Below are positions 1 through 10,477 of a DNA stretch of 64,000 bases, piece by piece. The position numbers were made by a program, and so were the translations under genes. The notes beneath the pieces are model-generated. The model was not told where the DNA came from. It saw only the letters and a program-made list of their open reading frames with translations, and made no database searches. Numbering within the stretch: the stretch's first letter is position 1; every line of letters begins with the position of its first letter. The DNA lies in NCBI GenBank assembly GCA_958295665.1, contig OY282560.1:189382561-189446560 (forward strand), written 5' to 3'. The stretch is from Tipula vernalis (taxonomy: Eukaryota > Arthropoda > Insecta > Diptera > Tipulidae).

Positions 1-540
1 GCCGTTTAGACCAAGGGAGGGAAGACATTTAACCTAACAAGATATGCCTGCAGTTGAAAACTTGGAGCCGAGCCCTTTTGAAAGCTAGACAACTTTAAGT
101 GAAATGCATACAGCTGACGCTCACTTCTACCGAACTCTATTGTTGGAATAAAAAGAAGATTGATGAAAAAATGTAAAGTTTTCTCATAGGATACTACCCT
201 CTAGAAATGTGAGGTTAGCCTAAAACTGTTACCAAAAACAATAGTGAATCAATCGAAGATGGTTTGGAGGTCTCGAGCAATTTTTCACTTTCCATCGAAC
301 ATAAACATTTCATCCCGTATCGCTAAATCCCGCATTCGAAGATCCAGTATTTCATCAGGATACATCGGCTTAGGTTAGGTTAGAAATCGCGAGATTTTTA
401 GATGTTGGAGATGTGTATAATTGTTGTTCCAATGCGCATTGCTTGATTATTTCGAAACATTTCATAGAAAATTCGATTTTATTGGAAATCACCTTACTAT
501 AAAGTTTTTGTGTATAGAGACTACGCAATGGTAACCTTCT
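1..540. other. No gene seen; one copy of a dispersed repeat
   Basis: I see no coding region here. The segment around 405-515 resembles 2896-3003 (shared pieces include 'aattgttgt', 'ccaatgcgcat', 'attgcttgat' and 'caccttac'), so it belongs to a dispersed repeat family. The block next to it on the right is LINE-derived, so this may be LINE or satellite flank. Confidence 0.4.
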
Positions 541-1430
541 TGGATATAAATGGGGCCTTTAGGGGCCTCCAGGGGCTATAACTCGGGCACTTTCAGACCT
601 GGGAGTGGATGAATCACCCAAGGACTGGATAGATCAAATGCTAAGAGGCAGGATCATAAATGCCAGTTTGGGAGAATCCTCCGTCAGAAGATTTGCAAGC
701 AGAGGTAGGCCGCAGGGTGGCGTACTGTCCCTCCTATTTTGGAACTTGGTCATAAATGACCTGTTGCTAAGACTGAAGGGTGGTGCATTCAAGGTGGTTG
801 CCTATGCGGATGACGTTGCTATTGGTGTCCGTGGCAAATATCCCGGCACATGGCTGTGGATTGAATGTGAACCCACACAAAACCAAATTGGTTCACTTTA
901 CTAGGAAACATAAATTTCCTCATATCGATTCTCCCACTTTAAATAGGTTCAGCTTGACTTTTACAGATGAAGCGAAGTTTCTGGGTCTAGTTTTGAATAG
1001 CAAATTAAATTGGAAACCTAATATTCTGGAAATGGTAAAGAAAGCTACGGTAGCGCTATACTCTTGGAAAAATGGCATTGGGAAAGGATGGGGGCTGGAG
1101 CCCCGCATCGTAATCAGACCCATACTCTTGTATGGAGTAATAGTCTGGACAAAACTGTCAACCAAAACCTGTTGACAAAAGTTCAGAAAACAATCTCTCT
1201 GTGGATCAGTGGTGCACTGAGGAGCACATCCACTCAGGCACTAGAGACTCTGCTATTTTTGACTCCTCTAGATATCTTGGGGAAACAGTTGGCATCTTGT
1301 ACTGCCATACGACTGAAATCCATCTCAATGTGGACCTGCAACAATACAGGCCACTCATCTATTTTGTGCAACAAACAAATTCCCAAGACCACCGACTACC
1401 GGGTGATTTTTTTAACCTGATACACTCAAA
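541..1430 (+). pseudogene. Decayed non-LTR reverse transcriptase (I/R1-like LINE)
   Basis: Reading-frame pieces at 605-840, 850-1170 and 1160-1420 join into the palm and thumb of a LINE reverse transcriptase. Visible are a PQGGVLS block, the catalytic YADD box near 805, a NPHKTKLV segment and the KFLGLVLNSKLNWK block, then the C-terminal thumb. At least two frame changes break it, and the endonuclease and 5' RT blocks are missing. The PQGGVLS/YADDVAI style matches the LINE at 50905-54660, but the two copies differ too much to be one recent family. It is a dead fragment in the same orientation as its right-hand neighbours. Confidence 0.8.
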
Positions 1431-1936
1431 TATCTCGGAAAATAAGCACTCTACGAAAAAAATGGTAAACTGCCTCCCCTCCTCCTAGTAGGTGGGGCGA
1501 GGGGGGGGGGGGTAGCTTTGAAACTAAAATATGAACCCCTATTTATTATTGCAGATTCGGATTCTACGGCTAAAATACGTAGGATTTGACTGAAACATTT
1601 TTTTCGATTCATAATAGATGGCGCCGTAATTGACGATATTCAATTTTTTCGATTTCTCCTATTGAGAACCTATGCAAACGATTCTGTAATACGTCTGCAA
1701 TAAAAATACCACGGTTTCATTGTAAATGCTCGAAGTTAGTCGTAAACAATTTGTATTTCTTAAATTTTCAATTACTGAAAATGGCTTCTCACTATTGTAA
1801 CCCAGGAACATGCGATTAAATCGGCTTTCAAATTATGGAAATTGTTTGTATTTTGTTTTAAAAATACCGATTCAGTCCGAAGATTATTTCGAAAACAACA
1901 ATACCTGTGTAAAGCTATCAATAAATACTACTTAAG
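1431..1936. other. Non-coding stretch between two transposon relics
   Basis: No gene is supported. The stretch includes a run of about 12 G residues at 1501-1512 and probably contains the non-coding left end of the following Tc1-like element, but I could not find a paired terminal inverted repeat for it. Confidence 0.35.
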
Positions 1937-2700
1937 AATGGTGTATTTAACTGTATAAGAGAAAATTGAAATGATTCTGGCTTATGGAGAAGCTGTCACT
2001 CTCTAGGCTTCGCGTTTTCTGGATAGGATTCGGTCACGTGCGTCATTTCATCGTACTGTCAAACAATTTATTACTGATGGAAGGGTTCAACCGAAAAAAA
2101 GGACTCGTCCAGCAACAGTCACCGGAGAAAACAATAAAATTGAAGTATTGGCTGCAGTAGCTCATAATCCTCATATTAGTACACGAGAAATATCTAGCGC
2201 TTCCGGATTGTCCCAGACCAGTATTTGGAAAATTTTAAAACGTCATAAGTATCAGCCGTATCATGTATCTTTACACCAAGATCTTCATGGCGTTAATTTC
2301 CAAAATCGGGTAACTTTTTGTCAGTGAACAAATACAGGAAAACCCAAATTCGTTACGTATTGTTCTCCGACGAGTCGTCTTTTACAAACCATGGAACGGT
2401 TAATCGCCACAACATGCATTACTGGAGTATTGAAAATCCGCACTGGCGTCGCCAAGTTGAACATCACCGTCCTTGGACTGTCAATGTGTGGTATGGAATA
2501 ATTGGCAACAAACTCATCGGCTCCCACATTATTGAAGGCAACTTGAATGGTCAAATGTACCGAGATATTTTGGAAAATGAACTGCCAACATTATTTGAAA
2601 ACTTGAGCTTAGAAGTGCGACGGAACATATGGTTTCAACATGATGATTATCCCGCAAACTATTCTTTGGTAGCACGTGCAGTACTTGATCGTGTTCTTCA
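1937..2700 (+). pseudogene. Truncated Tc1/mariner-superfamily transposase
   Basis: The relic begins with an N-terminal helix-turn-helix region (pieces such as MILAYGEA, then HNPHISTREISSASGLSQTSIWKILKRH) and continues into a DDE domain with FSDESSFTNHG and, later, a FQHDD block where this family normally has HDGAP. Stops interrupt it, for example near 1958, 2003 and 2326. It ends abruptly around 2692 before the third catalytic acidic residue, where the sequence switches to a LINE RNase H fragment. The family is the DDE_3-type transposase with a DUF4817-like N-terminus that is common in insects. It cannot be functional. Confidence 0.75.
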
Positions 2701-2770
2701 CTGATGGTTCAAAACGGGACGGGAAAGTCAGGGCTGGTGTACTGCCATAAAGGAAGTCGAAGACTGCTTG
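2692..2770 (+). pseudogene. Fragment of a LINE-type RNase H domain
   Basis: A short reading VFFTDGSKRDGKVRAG matches the start of the RNase H domain of I-type LINEs, where the first catalytic Asp sits in the TDGS box; compare the TDGSKTEDG box of the element at 51580-51831. It abuts the Tc1-like relic without a spacer, so two unrelated elements have been joined. A stop follows within about 80 bases. Confidence 0.6.
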
Positions 2771-2779
2771 AGGTATAAT

Positions 2780-3130
2780 GTATAATATCGGTTTGTGATA
2801 TTCGCATATTTCATGGAAAATTCGATAATTTTGAAAAATCCAAAATTTTAATTGTGCTCCGATTGTGATTCTTGATTCCTTTAAATATATATTTCGAGAC
2901 CTGTAATTGTTGTGCGAACACATATTTAAATTGCTTGATGATTTCCAAACTTTTCATTGCAATTCGTTTTTTTTTTTTTTTGAAAGTCACCTTACAATAA
3001 ATCAGCAAATTTTGAGTGTAAGAAACCATAAATCGGCAAATGCGGTCCCATTGCGGTTCTTCCTACTTCTAAACAAAGGTTTCGAGACCTGTAATTGTTG
3101 TGCCAATGCGCATTTATATTGCTTGATCCC
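2780..3130. repeat. Direct repeats of a roughly 45-110 bp unit
   Basis: The string 'gacctgtaattgttgtg' occurs near 2900 and again near 3085, each followed by 'attgcttgat' about 20-25 bases later. A third, diverged copy lies at 405-515. Between the two nearer copies there is a T-tract of 15. No coding potential is supported. Confidence 0.55.
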
Positions 3131-3289
3131 GTGAGGGGAACTTGAAACCCTCATCGGGCGCATCCCCGGTGGTGGATAGGGGAATGCTCATCAGCTAAAA
3201 CTGGTGGGTAGGAGGGAATTAAAATACCTCCCGCGAACCAACAAGACTATACGCAATGCTTAGTAACAAGACTATTTGCAATGCTAATT
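3131..3289. other. GC-richer non-coding segment, probably LINE 5' leader
   Basis: Base composition changes sharply here to a GC-rich stretch (for example 'catccccggtggtggatag') that directly precedes the Jockey-like ORF1 relic. By position it could be the 5' untranslated region of that element or the tail of another LINE. I cannot tell which. Confidence 0.3.
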
Positions 3290-4015
3290 TTTTACTCCAG
3301 GTGGTACTCCAGTCAGCCGACTGGGCAATCCTTGCTCTTTGGAGGCTGTTCCTATATATTCCGGGGAGGACCAAACATTGCATACCAGAAGTGACGCCAA
3401 CGGAAATTTTACATTGCGGGCAGCTAAATCCAGTGAAAGTACTATTGACCTAGAAAAGGAAAATATGGATCTCTTGGGAAAGCTACAGAAAATGGAGCAA
3501 TCATTTGCCAAGTTAAGCGAAGAAATCGAGTATCTAAAGCAATCAGGAGAACCACTAAATGCATACCCCAAAGCAAGAAATATCAAGGATTTAATCACAC
3601 CCAGAGATATTGCAGCCGGGATCCGAGATGTGTAAAACGCTCAGGTAAACAAATTACCCAGGCATGTACAGTAGGGAGAGATGTGCCAGCTAAATGTACA
3701 ACTTGTAAGGGTAAACTTCCGGCTAATTATCGAGGCTGTGAGGTTGCTAAGCAACTGCAAAAATTAAGAGATAAAACACGAAATCAACCGCAAAATCACG
3801 AAATTCGAAGAATTCAAACTTCAAATCAGATGGATCAAAATACGCAACCAAACAACGGAGGGCAAAGAAGAACATTTGGTTAGGTAGTGAAAAGTTTGGC
3901 TTCAACCAAATGTATGGGCTCTAAAAATAACCGGATTATGGAAAACATTATGAACAGGATCGAAGCTATTACAAAGCGATTAGATGACCAAAGTAATCTG
4001 AACTGATAAAAATTA
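3290..4015 (+). pseudogene. Jockey-like LINE ORF1 relic
   Basis: Three broken frames (about 3339-3635, 3640-3885 and 3910-4005) make up the nucleic-acid-binding ORF1 protein. The first encodes a charged coiled coil. The second carries the cysteine block CTTCKGKLPANYRGCEV, which matches the last zinc knuckle plus HPANYRGC signature of Jockey-clade ORF1 proteins. The third is a short C-terminal helix ending near 4005. Stops separate the pieces. It is followed by an RT fragment in the same orientation, so this is one internally deleted Jockey copy. Confidence 0.7.
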
Positions 4016-4148
4016 ATCAATCAACAGATATCTAGTTAGCCTAACTGATGAAAAAAGAATTCTGATTACTCACTGTAAACGCGACGAAGGGACTCAAAAG
4101 ACCCAAAACACAAATGCCTCTACTTAAAAAGGATGATGGGATCTAGGC

Positions 4149-4640
4149 TTGGGGTCACAAAGAGAAGGCTGCTCCAGGCTCCAGGAAGCCTTCCAACCAC
4201 TACCGAGACAAACTGCCTATGAAAATATAATATCAATTCACAAGCAGGATGAGTTTGACATACGGGCAGTAATTCTCAAAGAATTAAAAGAAGAAGTGAA
4301 AACTAACATGAATGTTAAAAAAGCCCCAGGGTATGACTTGATTACCTGCCAAATTATCAAAGCTCTTTGACAAAAGTTTCGTCGTTCTAACGATAAAAAA
4401 TCATACAGGCCGATTTCTTTGCTGCCAATTGTGTCAAAACTCTTTGAAAAATTATTACTAAAGAGACTTAAACCAATAATTGAGAACCGACAACGAATTC
4501 CTCCACATCAATTTGGATTCAGAGGAAAGCATTCTACAATTGATCTGGTGCATAGAATCACAAACATAATTGAAAAAACGTTAGAACGTAAAAAAGTATG
4601 CTGAAGCATATTTCTGGACGTCGCGCCAGCATTCGATAAA
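4149..4640 (+). pseudogene. Jockey-like LINE ORF2 fragment (RT N-terminal half)
   Basis: The fragment reads KKAPGYDLIT near the start and, after a stop and an internal deletion at about 4370, SYRPISLLPIVSKLFEK and HQFGFRGKHSTIDLVHR. These are the first RT blocks of Jockey elements. The whole endonuclease is missing, and the sequence ends around the FLDV..AFDK motif, at the left edge of a MITE. Not functional. Confidence 0.8.
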
Positions 4641-4644
4641 TGTA

Positions 4645-4840
4645 GCGTTTTTTTATTCGCTCCGGATAGCTGCTATCGAGAGCCATCATTTTTATCAAAC
4701 TATCATTTTTAATTCAATTGTTTAACAAAAACTTCATATAAAAAATATTTGGCTCTACCTATTTATACGGAGCGCTATCGGGAGCCATTTTTTATATGAC
4801 GGCTCTCGATAGCAGCTATCCGGAGCGAATAAAAAAACGC
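4645..4840. mobile_element. 196-bp MITE with long terminal inverted repeats
   Basis: The left end (starting gcgtttttttattcgctcc) and the right end are inverted copies of each other over about 40 bases, including the block ggatagctgctatcgagagc. The interior is AT-rich and non-coding. The element sits exactly between a Jockey fragment and a gypsy integrase fragment. I could not settle the target duplication, so its superfamily is open. Confidence 0.75.
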
Positions 4841-4856
4841 CGTAAATATAACGTTG

Positions 4857-5002
4857 GAGCACCATTCGAAAGAATTGCAATGGATGTAGCGGGCCCATTT
4901 CCCACCACTGAGAGCGGCAACAAATATGTGCTAGTAATAATGGATTATTTCAGCAAATGACCGGAGGTGTACCCCATTCCCAATCAGGAGACGACCACAA
5001 TA
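4857..5002 (+). pseudogene. Gypsy-type integrase, upstream piece
   Basis: A frame reading PFERIAMDVAGPFP and KYVLVIMDYFSK is the start of the integrase catalytic core of a gypsy/Ty3 LTR element; the first catalytic Asp lies in MDVAGP. One stop is visible near 4960. The frame runs into the TA at 5001-5002, where a 5.9-kb DNA transposon is inserted, and resumes at 10911. Removing the insert and one TA restores a continuous codon series across the junction. Confidence 0.85.
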
Positions 5003-5480
5003 CCCAGTAAACCTCAAGTCAGATAATTTTTTTTGTTTAATCATAAATTGGTTTTATAACGGTCATCTTGTGACTCGAACACATTAATCGGTCACACTTC
5101 GGTCATTGTGCTGATCACTTAGTCATAAAACGTCATATATTGAATTTCCATATGACTGACAGTCATAGGGTATCATATATTAATCATACTGTGCCAATCG
5201 AGAAACATCTCTCGATAATTTTAATATTTTTTTATTGGTCATTCATTGATCATAAAAGAATCTTTATATCTCGATATTTGATCGATATATATCTGATGTG
5301 ATTAACATTTATTTAAAATTGTGTTCGATCAAATATCAAGCTGTATAATTTGTTTTAAGATCGAATAATGACCAATCATTAAAAAAATTATAATTCAACA
5401 AACTTTACATAATATCAAAGAAAAGTCATAGGAAAATTCTTAGTTATGACTGAATAATCAACAAAAAATATATGTCAAAT
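5003..5480. repeat. Left subterminal repeat zone of the CACTA-like element
   Basis: Short motifs GTCATA, GGTCAT, GATCATA and TCATATAT recur about a dozen times on both strands in this non-coding end. In CACTA elements such subterminal repeats are binding sites for the accessory protein; here that role is inferred. The transposase start codon follows at 5571, so the zone should also hold its promoter. Confidence 0.6.
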
Positions 5481-5570
5481 AAAATACATTTACGTGGCGA
5501 ACAAACTATTTTAAAGAAATTTTGCTTCAATTATTTTAATTTCATACAATATAATACATAAATTAAAAAT

Positions 5571-7577
5571 ATGGATAAAAGCAACAAAAAAAAACTGAGT
5601 TGTAAACAATTAAACGATAGGAGAAAATATCGACGACGATTGCAGAAACTTACCTCAGAAAAATGTTCAACATTTTGCAAACAGGTTGGAACTCGTTTCA
5701 AAGCAGCCTTAAGTGAGCAGAGTTTTGAACACGAAGAACTACCAGTCGTTCATTCATCTACTCTAGCTGTAAGTGATTCATTTATTCAGTTACCACCTAA
5801 AGAAACAATTAATTCGAATGAATACATGGATACTCATACTGTAAATGTAGGGGCTACTTATGAGAGTGACGATGTTGAATACTTTAGTCCAGATGATACT
5901 AATACTGAAAGTGGCTGTGAAAATGATAATAAGTTTTCAAAAAAAGAAAACGATTTAGCGTTTAGTGAATTTTTAAAATCTTGGATAGTCCACTATAATA
6001 TCAGTCAAGCAGTATTGAAACCTTTAATTAAAAATATAAATAAATGTTTTGCTGCCAATTTACAGAACGACCCTAGATCAGTCATGATGACGCCGCGGCA
6101 AACTGCCAATACCTTTACAAAAATAGAAGGTGGTGAATACTGGCACCAGGGGCTTGAATTTTGTTTAAGATCATACTTCGCAGAACTCAGGGAATCAGTT
6201 TCTATTTCTTTAAATATCAATATTGATGGTTTGCCTATTTTTAGAAGCTCCAAGGCAGAATTTTGGCCAATACTATTTAATGTTTTTGAAATAGAAGATT
6301 TTCAACCTATGGTAATCGGGGTATTTTACGGAACTAGTAAGCCACAAAAAGTAGAAAAATTTCTAAACCCATTTGTGGATGAAATAGTACCAATTCTTGA
6401 AAATGGAATTACAATCAATAACCACACACTTAAAGTGCAAATAAGGTGCTTTATATGTGACACTCCGGCGCGATCGTTTATTAAAGGTACAGCATACTTT
6501 AATACAAAGCACGGATGCCTGAAATGTACTACTATAGGAGAATTCTCGCATATTTCGAATACAACTGTTTTCCACGATCAATATGCTCCACGTAGAACAA
6601 ACGAAGGTTTTCGATCAAGAATATATGGATTACATCACAACAACTATAAAAGAAAAACACCCGATGGTCCAATTTCCCGAACAAAATTGGAACCAATTAA
6701 ATCGCCGTTATTACAAATTCCATCTTTAGATATCATTAAAGATATAGTTGTAGGAGATCCGCTACACCTTTTACATCTTGGTATTGTGAAACGATATTTA
6801 GTGGGTTTTAAAGAAGGCAGTTTAGGGTATGGCACTAAATGGGACTCTAGAACTATAAGTATCATGAATGAAAGACTGTTAAAAATTAAACTTCCCCAAG
6901 AAATTCATCGGAAAGTTAGAGGAACAGATGTTCTTGCCTTTTGGAAGGGAAGCGAATTTGCCTCGTTTCTTAATTATATAGGCATTGTGGTCCTGAAAGA
7001 TATTTTACCTGTAGATGATTATTACAATTTTCTTGTACTGTTCTGTTCAACAACAATTTTCTCGACTAATTATTATAAACAATATTGGCGATTGGGGAGA
7101 TCATTAGCAGAGCATTTTGTGGAAAACTACAGTTTCTTGTATCCTGATCATTTAACATCTAATCCACATAACATCTGCCATCTAGCGGATGAAATAGAAT
7201 GTTTTGGACCATTGCCTACAATTTCTACATATCCTTTTGAAAATATCTTGTATCACATTAAAAAAAAAATTAAGAATGGACGCCTGCCACTGGTTCAGCT
7301 AGCGAATAGGCTCTCCGAAATTACTAAAAATGTGGTTGCCCAAACACCAAAGGGACCATTTCCATTTTTTAAATTTCCTTTCAAAGCTGACGAATCAAAT
7401 ACTACAAAATATTCGTGTATAAAATTGAAAAATAATTTTACCATAAGAAGTAATTTTGAAGATAAATGGTTCTTGAATGTAAACCTAGAAATTATTGCAA
7501 TGGAATATGGAATTAAAATAAACGCAGAACATTTTATTTATGGACATAAGTTAAAATATCGCGATGACTTTTTTTAG
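5571..7577 (+). CDS. Transposase-like protein, 668 residues, uninterrupted
   Basis: One uninterrupted frame encodes a protein with a basic N-terminus (MDKSNKKKLS), an acidic linker, and a large conserved core. Recognisable blocks are INIDGLPIFRSS near residue 217 (first candidate catalytic Asp), FWPIL and VIGVFYGTSKP, FICDTPARSFIKG near 295 (second Asp) followed by HGCLKC, then DPLHLLHLGIVKRYL, and HNICHLADEIECFGPLPTIS with YPFEN near 555. The order of these blocks parallels the TNP2/Transposase_21 plus DUF4218 arrangement of CACTA transposases, and the D, D and E candidates are present. The start at 5571 is the first ATG of the frame and follows an AT-rich leader. It is free of stops inside an otherwise decayed neighbourhood, which suggests recent insertion. 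Family-level function is inferred. Confidence 0.75.
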   Translation: MDKSNKKKLSCKQLNDRRKYRRRLQKLTSEKCSTFCKQVGTRFKAALSEQSFEHEELPVVHSSTLAVSDSFIQLPPKETINSNEYMDTHTVNVGATYESDDVEYFSPDDTNTESGCENDNKFSKKENDLAFSEFLKSWIVHYNISQAVLKPLIKNINKCFAANLQNDPRSVMMTPRQTANTFTKIEGGEYWHQGLEFCLRSYFAELRESVSISLNINIDGLPIFRSSKAEFWPILFNVFEIEDFQPMVIGVFYGTSKPQKVEKFLNPFVDEIVPILENGITINNHTLKVQIRCFICDTPARSFIKGTAYFNTKHGCLKCTTIGEFSHISNTTVFHDQYAPRRTNEGFRSRIYGLHHNNYKRKTPDGPISRTKLEPIKSPLLQIPSLDIIKDIVVGDPLHLLHLGIVKRYLVGFKEGSLGYGTKWDSRTISIMNERLLKIKLPQEIHRKVRGTDVLAFWKGSEFASFLNYIGIVVLKDILPVDDYYNFLVLFCSTTIFSTNYYKQYWRLGRSLAEHFVENYSFLYPDHLTSNPHNICHLADEIECFGPLPTISTYPFENILYHIKKKIKNGRLPLVQLANRLSEITKNVVAQTPKGPFPFFKFPFKADESNTTKYSCIKLKNNFTIRSNFEDKWFLNVNLEIIAMEYGIKINAEHFIYGHKLKYRDDFF

Positions 7578-7942
7578 ATCCAATAGAATCTTCTAATATA
7601 AATGTATTTTATACCACAAATTGTAATGAATTTAGTTTGAGTTATTTGTGTTCAATTAAAGAAATATTTTGTAAGTTAGTGGCAATAAATCAAGACAATA
7701 ACCAAGTTGTATTTATACTGCTACAGCACCCTATGAACTAAAAAATATCTATGATTGCATTAAATTAAAATTAAGAGCGATTTAGTGAAACATTTTTGAA
7801 TTTGTCATTCTAATATTTTTTTTATTGAAATTCAAATATTCATTTTTAATTGATATTCAAAATAACAATTATAATAAAATAAAATTGTGTAATTCAATGT
7901 TAAAGCCTTTTCATACAAATAAAAAAATCAAATAATAAAAGC

Positions 7943-9781
7943 TTAGTACGGCGGAGCCGGTGATAAAAGTGATGACTTTTCTGTATTGATCAAGTTAGAA
8001 ATAACGAGTTTGCCTTCCAAATCTGTTGACGTTCTGAAAAAAAAACATAAGTGAATAATTTGTTCAGAATTGGTGATAGATAAAAAAACATCATACATCT
8101 CTGAGGGGCACGTGATAATAATGGTATCAGACGAATCATACATGTCATTTGAGCTTTAAAACGATGTGTTTTTTATTAGTAAAAATTATTATTCAATGTT
8201 TCACTATAAATAACTTACTGCATTCCATCTACTGTCAAAGTGGTAGCTCTAGCCAAACCACGCATTCGTTGCGTTGGTCTTCGAAGTAGTTTTGATTTCA
8301 GTCTAGCTGTAGAATTCCGAAGCTGTTTTTTTAGAAAATCTTCACATTGCGATACAGAAAATGTAGGATCTGCTGCCAGAACCACATCACAAAATAATTT
8401 AACAGTGTTGTGTTTATTTTCAAATCTGGTTTTAGCAGTTTGGCGTCCAATTCCAGTCCACGAACACTCGGCAAGTAGAGAACGCGTGAACAATCGATCT
8501 AATATGTCGCAACATACAGTACACCCACTGCCGTTGCATTGGCCATTGAAACATTTCAGCCTATTAAACTTTAAGAAAAACGTGTACTTAAGAATATATA
8601 CAAGTAAATGAAAACATATTTAATAAAAATATAGATTTACGTAAACTAAAACTGCTTACTAAAGTTTTAAAATAATTGGAGTCATTTATATCAATCTCGA
8701 ATTTTTCTAGATTCGCTAACGAATCTATTACTGAGAATCCCGGAAGATCAGTAGGTGTAAACAATTGTTCATCAGTGGATTTCACATTCGATGGCACCAT
8801 GTTTGGTACACTTATTTTCTCCAAAACAAGCTGAATTTTTGCAGATTCCTCCAGTAAAGGCCTAAAATTATTTGAAAACAAACATAATATAATATAATGA
8901 TCAGAAATATAATTGATATAAATTATACTGTGCAGCTTCGGTCAATGAAGATGGTATTGCTGCTAGTTTGGATTCCATTGAAGTCATTCTCATCTCCAGT
9001 GCTGACATCCTTTTCCCGATGTCATCTCTAAGTGATGTGACAGTATCTAGAATATTTTTCAACGTTGATTCAACAATGCTCGTGTCGGGCGGAACATTAT
9101 AAGGTATATTATGGGGTATTTCCTGGTTTTCCATTGAATCGTTTGTGCTTTTTTTGGGTAAAGTTTGTGTTTTGTTATAATGTACCGGCTTATGATGAAA
9201 TTTGTTTAATAATTTTTTCCTTACTCCAATATTCGATGATGATGCTAAAAATTAAAAATGGTTGAATAAATTTCACTACAAATATAAAAATTCAATTTCA
9301 CACCTTTAATATCTCTGAGTTGTGATTTAAAATTTTGGTTTGTAAGTCCAGAGGCTCTCATTCGATCAATTTTCCTTTTCTTTGTATTTTCTGGATTCAC
9401 ATCTTCCTCCGTTTCGGATATTGCCATCATTTTCTCTTGCGTTTCATTTGCAATTACCCATTCTAAACCAGCTCGTTTTATTTTGCATTTCATAACCTAA
9501 AATTAAAAAATTAAACTTTAAAAACTCAGCAAATGTATTTCAAAAAATAGTTACGATTACCTTCCAGCTCGGTTGTGGGGTACACTTTCCGGTCGTCTCA
9601 ATAAATCGCTGACTTTTTCCGGTGGCCAATATAACGCATCTAAACCATCTGCTTTGGCTGAAATACCATCAGCATACCCGCTAATAAATTTAGCCCAGCC
9701 ATTTTCAACTATCCAGTTGTTTGGAACAACCGTAAGATACGGTTTTTTATTTTCGATGGTTTGTACTATTGAATATGCCAT
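7943..9781 (-). pseudogene. Second transposon gene: coiled coil plus DUF4806-like protein, one frameshift
   Basis: Seven exons with GT-AG borders can be placed on the minus strand: 9561-9781, 9304-9496, 8929-9244, 8660-8861, 8219-8568, 8097-8153 and 7943-8033. All phases agree except that exon 1 is one base short (221 bases), which shifts the frame between VSDLLRRPESV and PSWK; the natural continuation across the next splice is KVMKCKIKR. The product would be about 476 residues: an N-terminal YWPP region, a basic stretch, a coiled coil (exon 3), and a DUF4806-like C-terminus with CFNGQCNGSGCTVCC and LFTRSLLAECSWTGIG. DUF4806 proteins often accompany transposons in insects and cnidarians. By analogy with TnpA it may bind the subterminal repeats; that is inference. 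The frameshift may be real or an assembly error. Confidence 0.7.
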
Positions 9782-10234
9782 ATTTACTTACTATTTCAAA
9801 ATAAACGGTATTTTTTTATTTTAGTTTTGTAATCTTTTCACTTTTTCACAACTTGCTTGCACTACGGTTGTCATAGATCTAGCATTAAATGAATATTATA
9901 TAAATATTACGGTACAATTATTGGTCACTGAATGATGATTTAAGTACTTTAAAATAGCTTTAATATTAGATCAAGTCACATTTTGGTAATATTAAAGCTT
10001 TATAATGATCATATAAACAAAACCAAAACAGTTTATTCTACAAAACAGTTTGTATACTTACGATTAATACGAATTGTAATATACGAGTATAATACGAATG
10101 TATGATTATTTATATTGCGTCCGTATATTGGAATATATTCAATTTATATAATTGATTCTTTATGCATTTAATATTTTGATACAAGGAAATTAATTAATTC
10201 TTAATACCTAAAAACAAATAATTTGATGGGTACC

Positions 10235-10335
10235 AATGATAGACCAGGTAGTAGAGGCACAGCGTATTTACTGAGATCTTACATGGAGTTGGACAAGCAC
10301 GAGTTCGAATCACAGCCGGAGGATGCATATAAATA
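10235..10335 (+). repeat. tRNA-like SINE head (candidate)
   Basis: Within the transposon, 'agttcgaatca' near 10301 is a 9-of-11 match to a pol III B box, and a weak A box ('tagtagaggca') lies about 50 bases upstream. A short A/T-rich tail follows. This fits a tRNA-derived SINE remnant. The A-box match is poor, so it could also be chance. Confidence 0.4.
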
Positions 10336-10339
10336 AAAA

Positions 10340-10442
10340 AATAGGTAAATATAATTTGATCATATATGATTAAAAATGAATATTAAAAGTGAACTCAGGC
10401 CGTGTAATTTAATAGAAAAATATACAAAATTGCAAATTCCAA

Positions 10443-10477
<35 letters not shown>

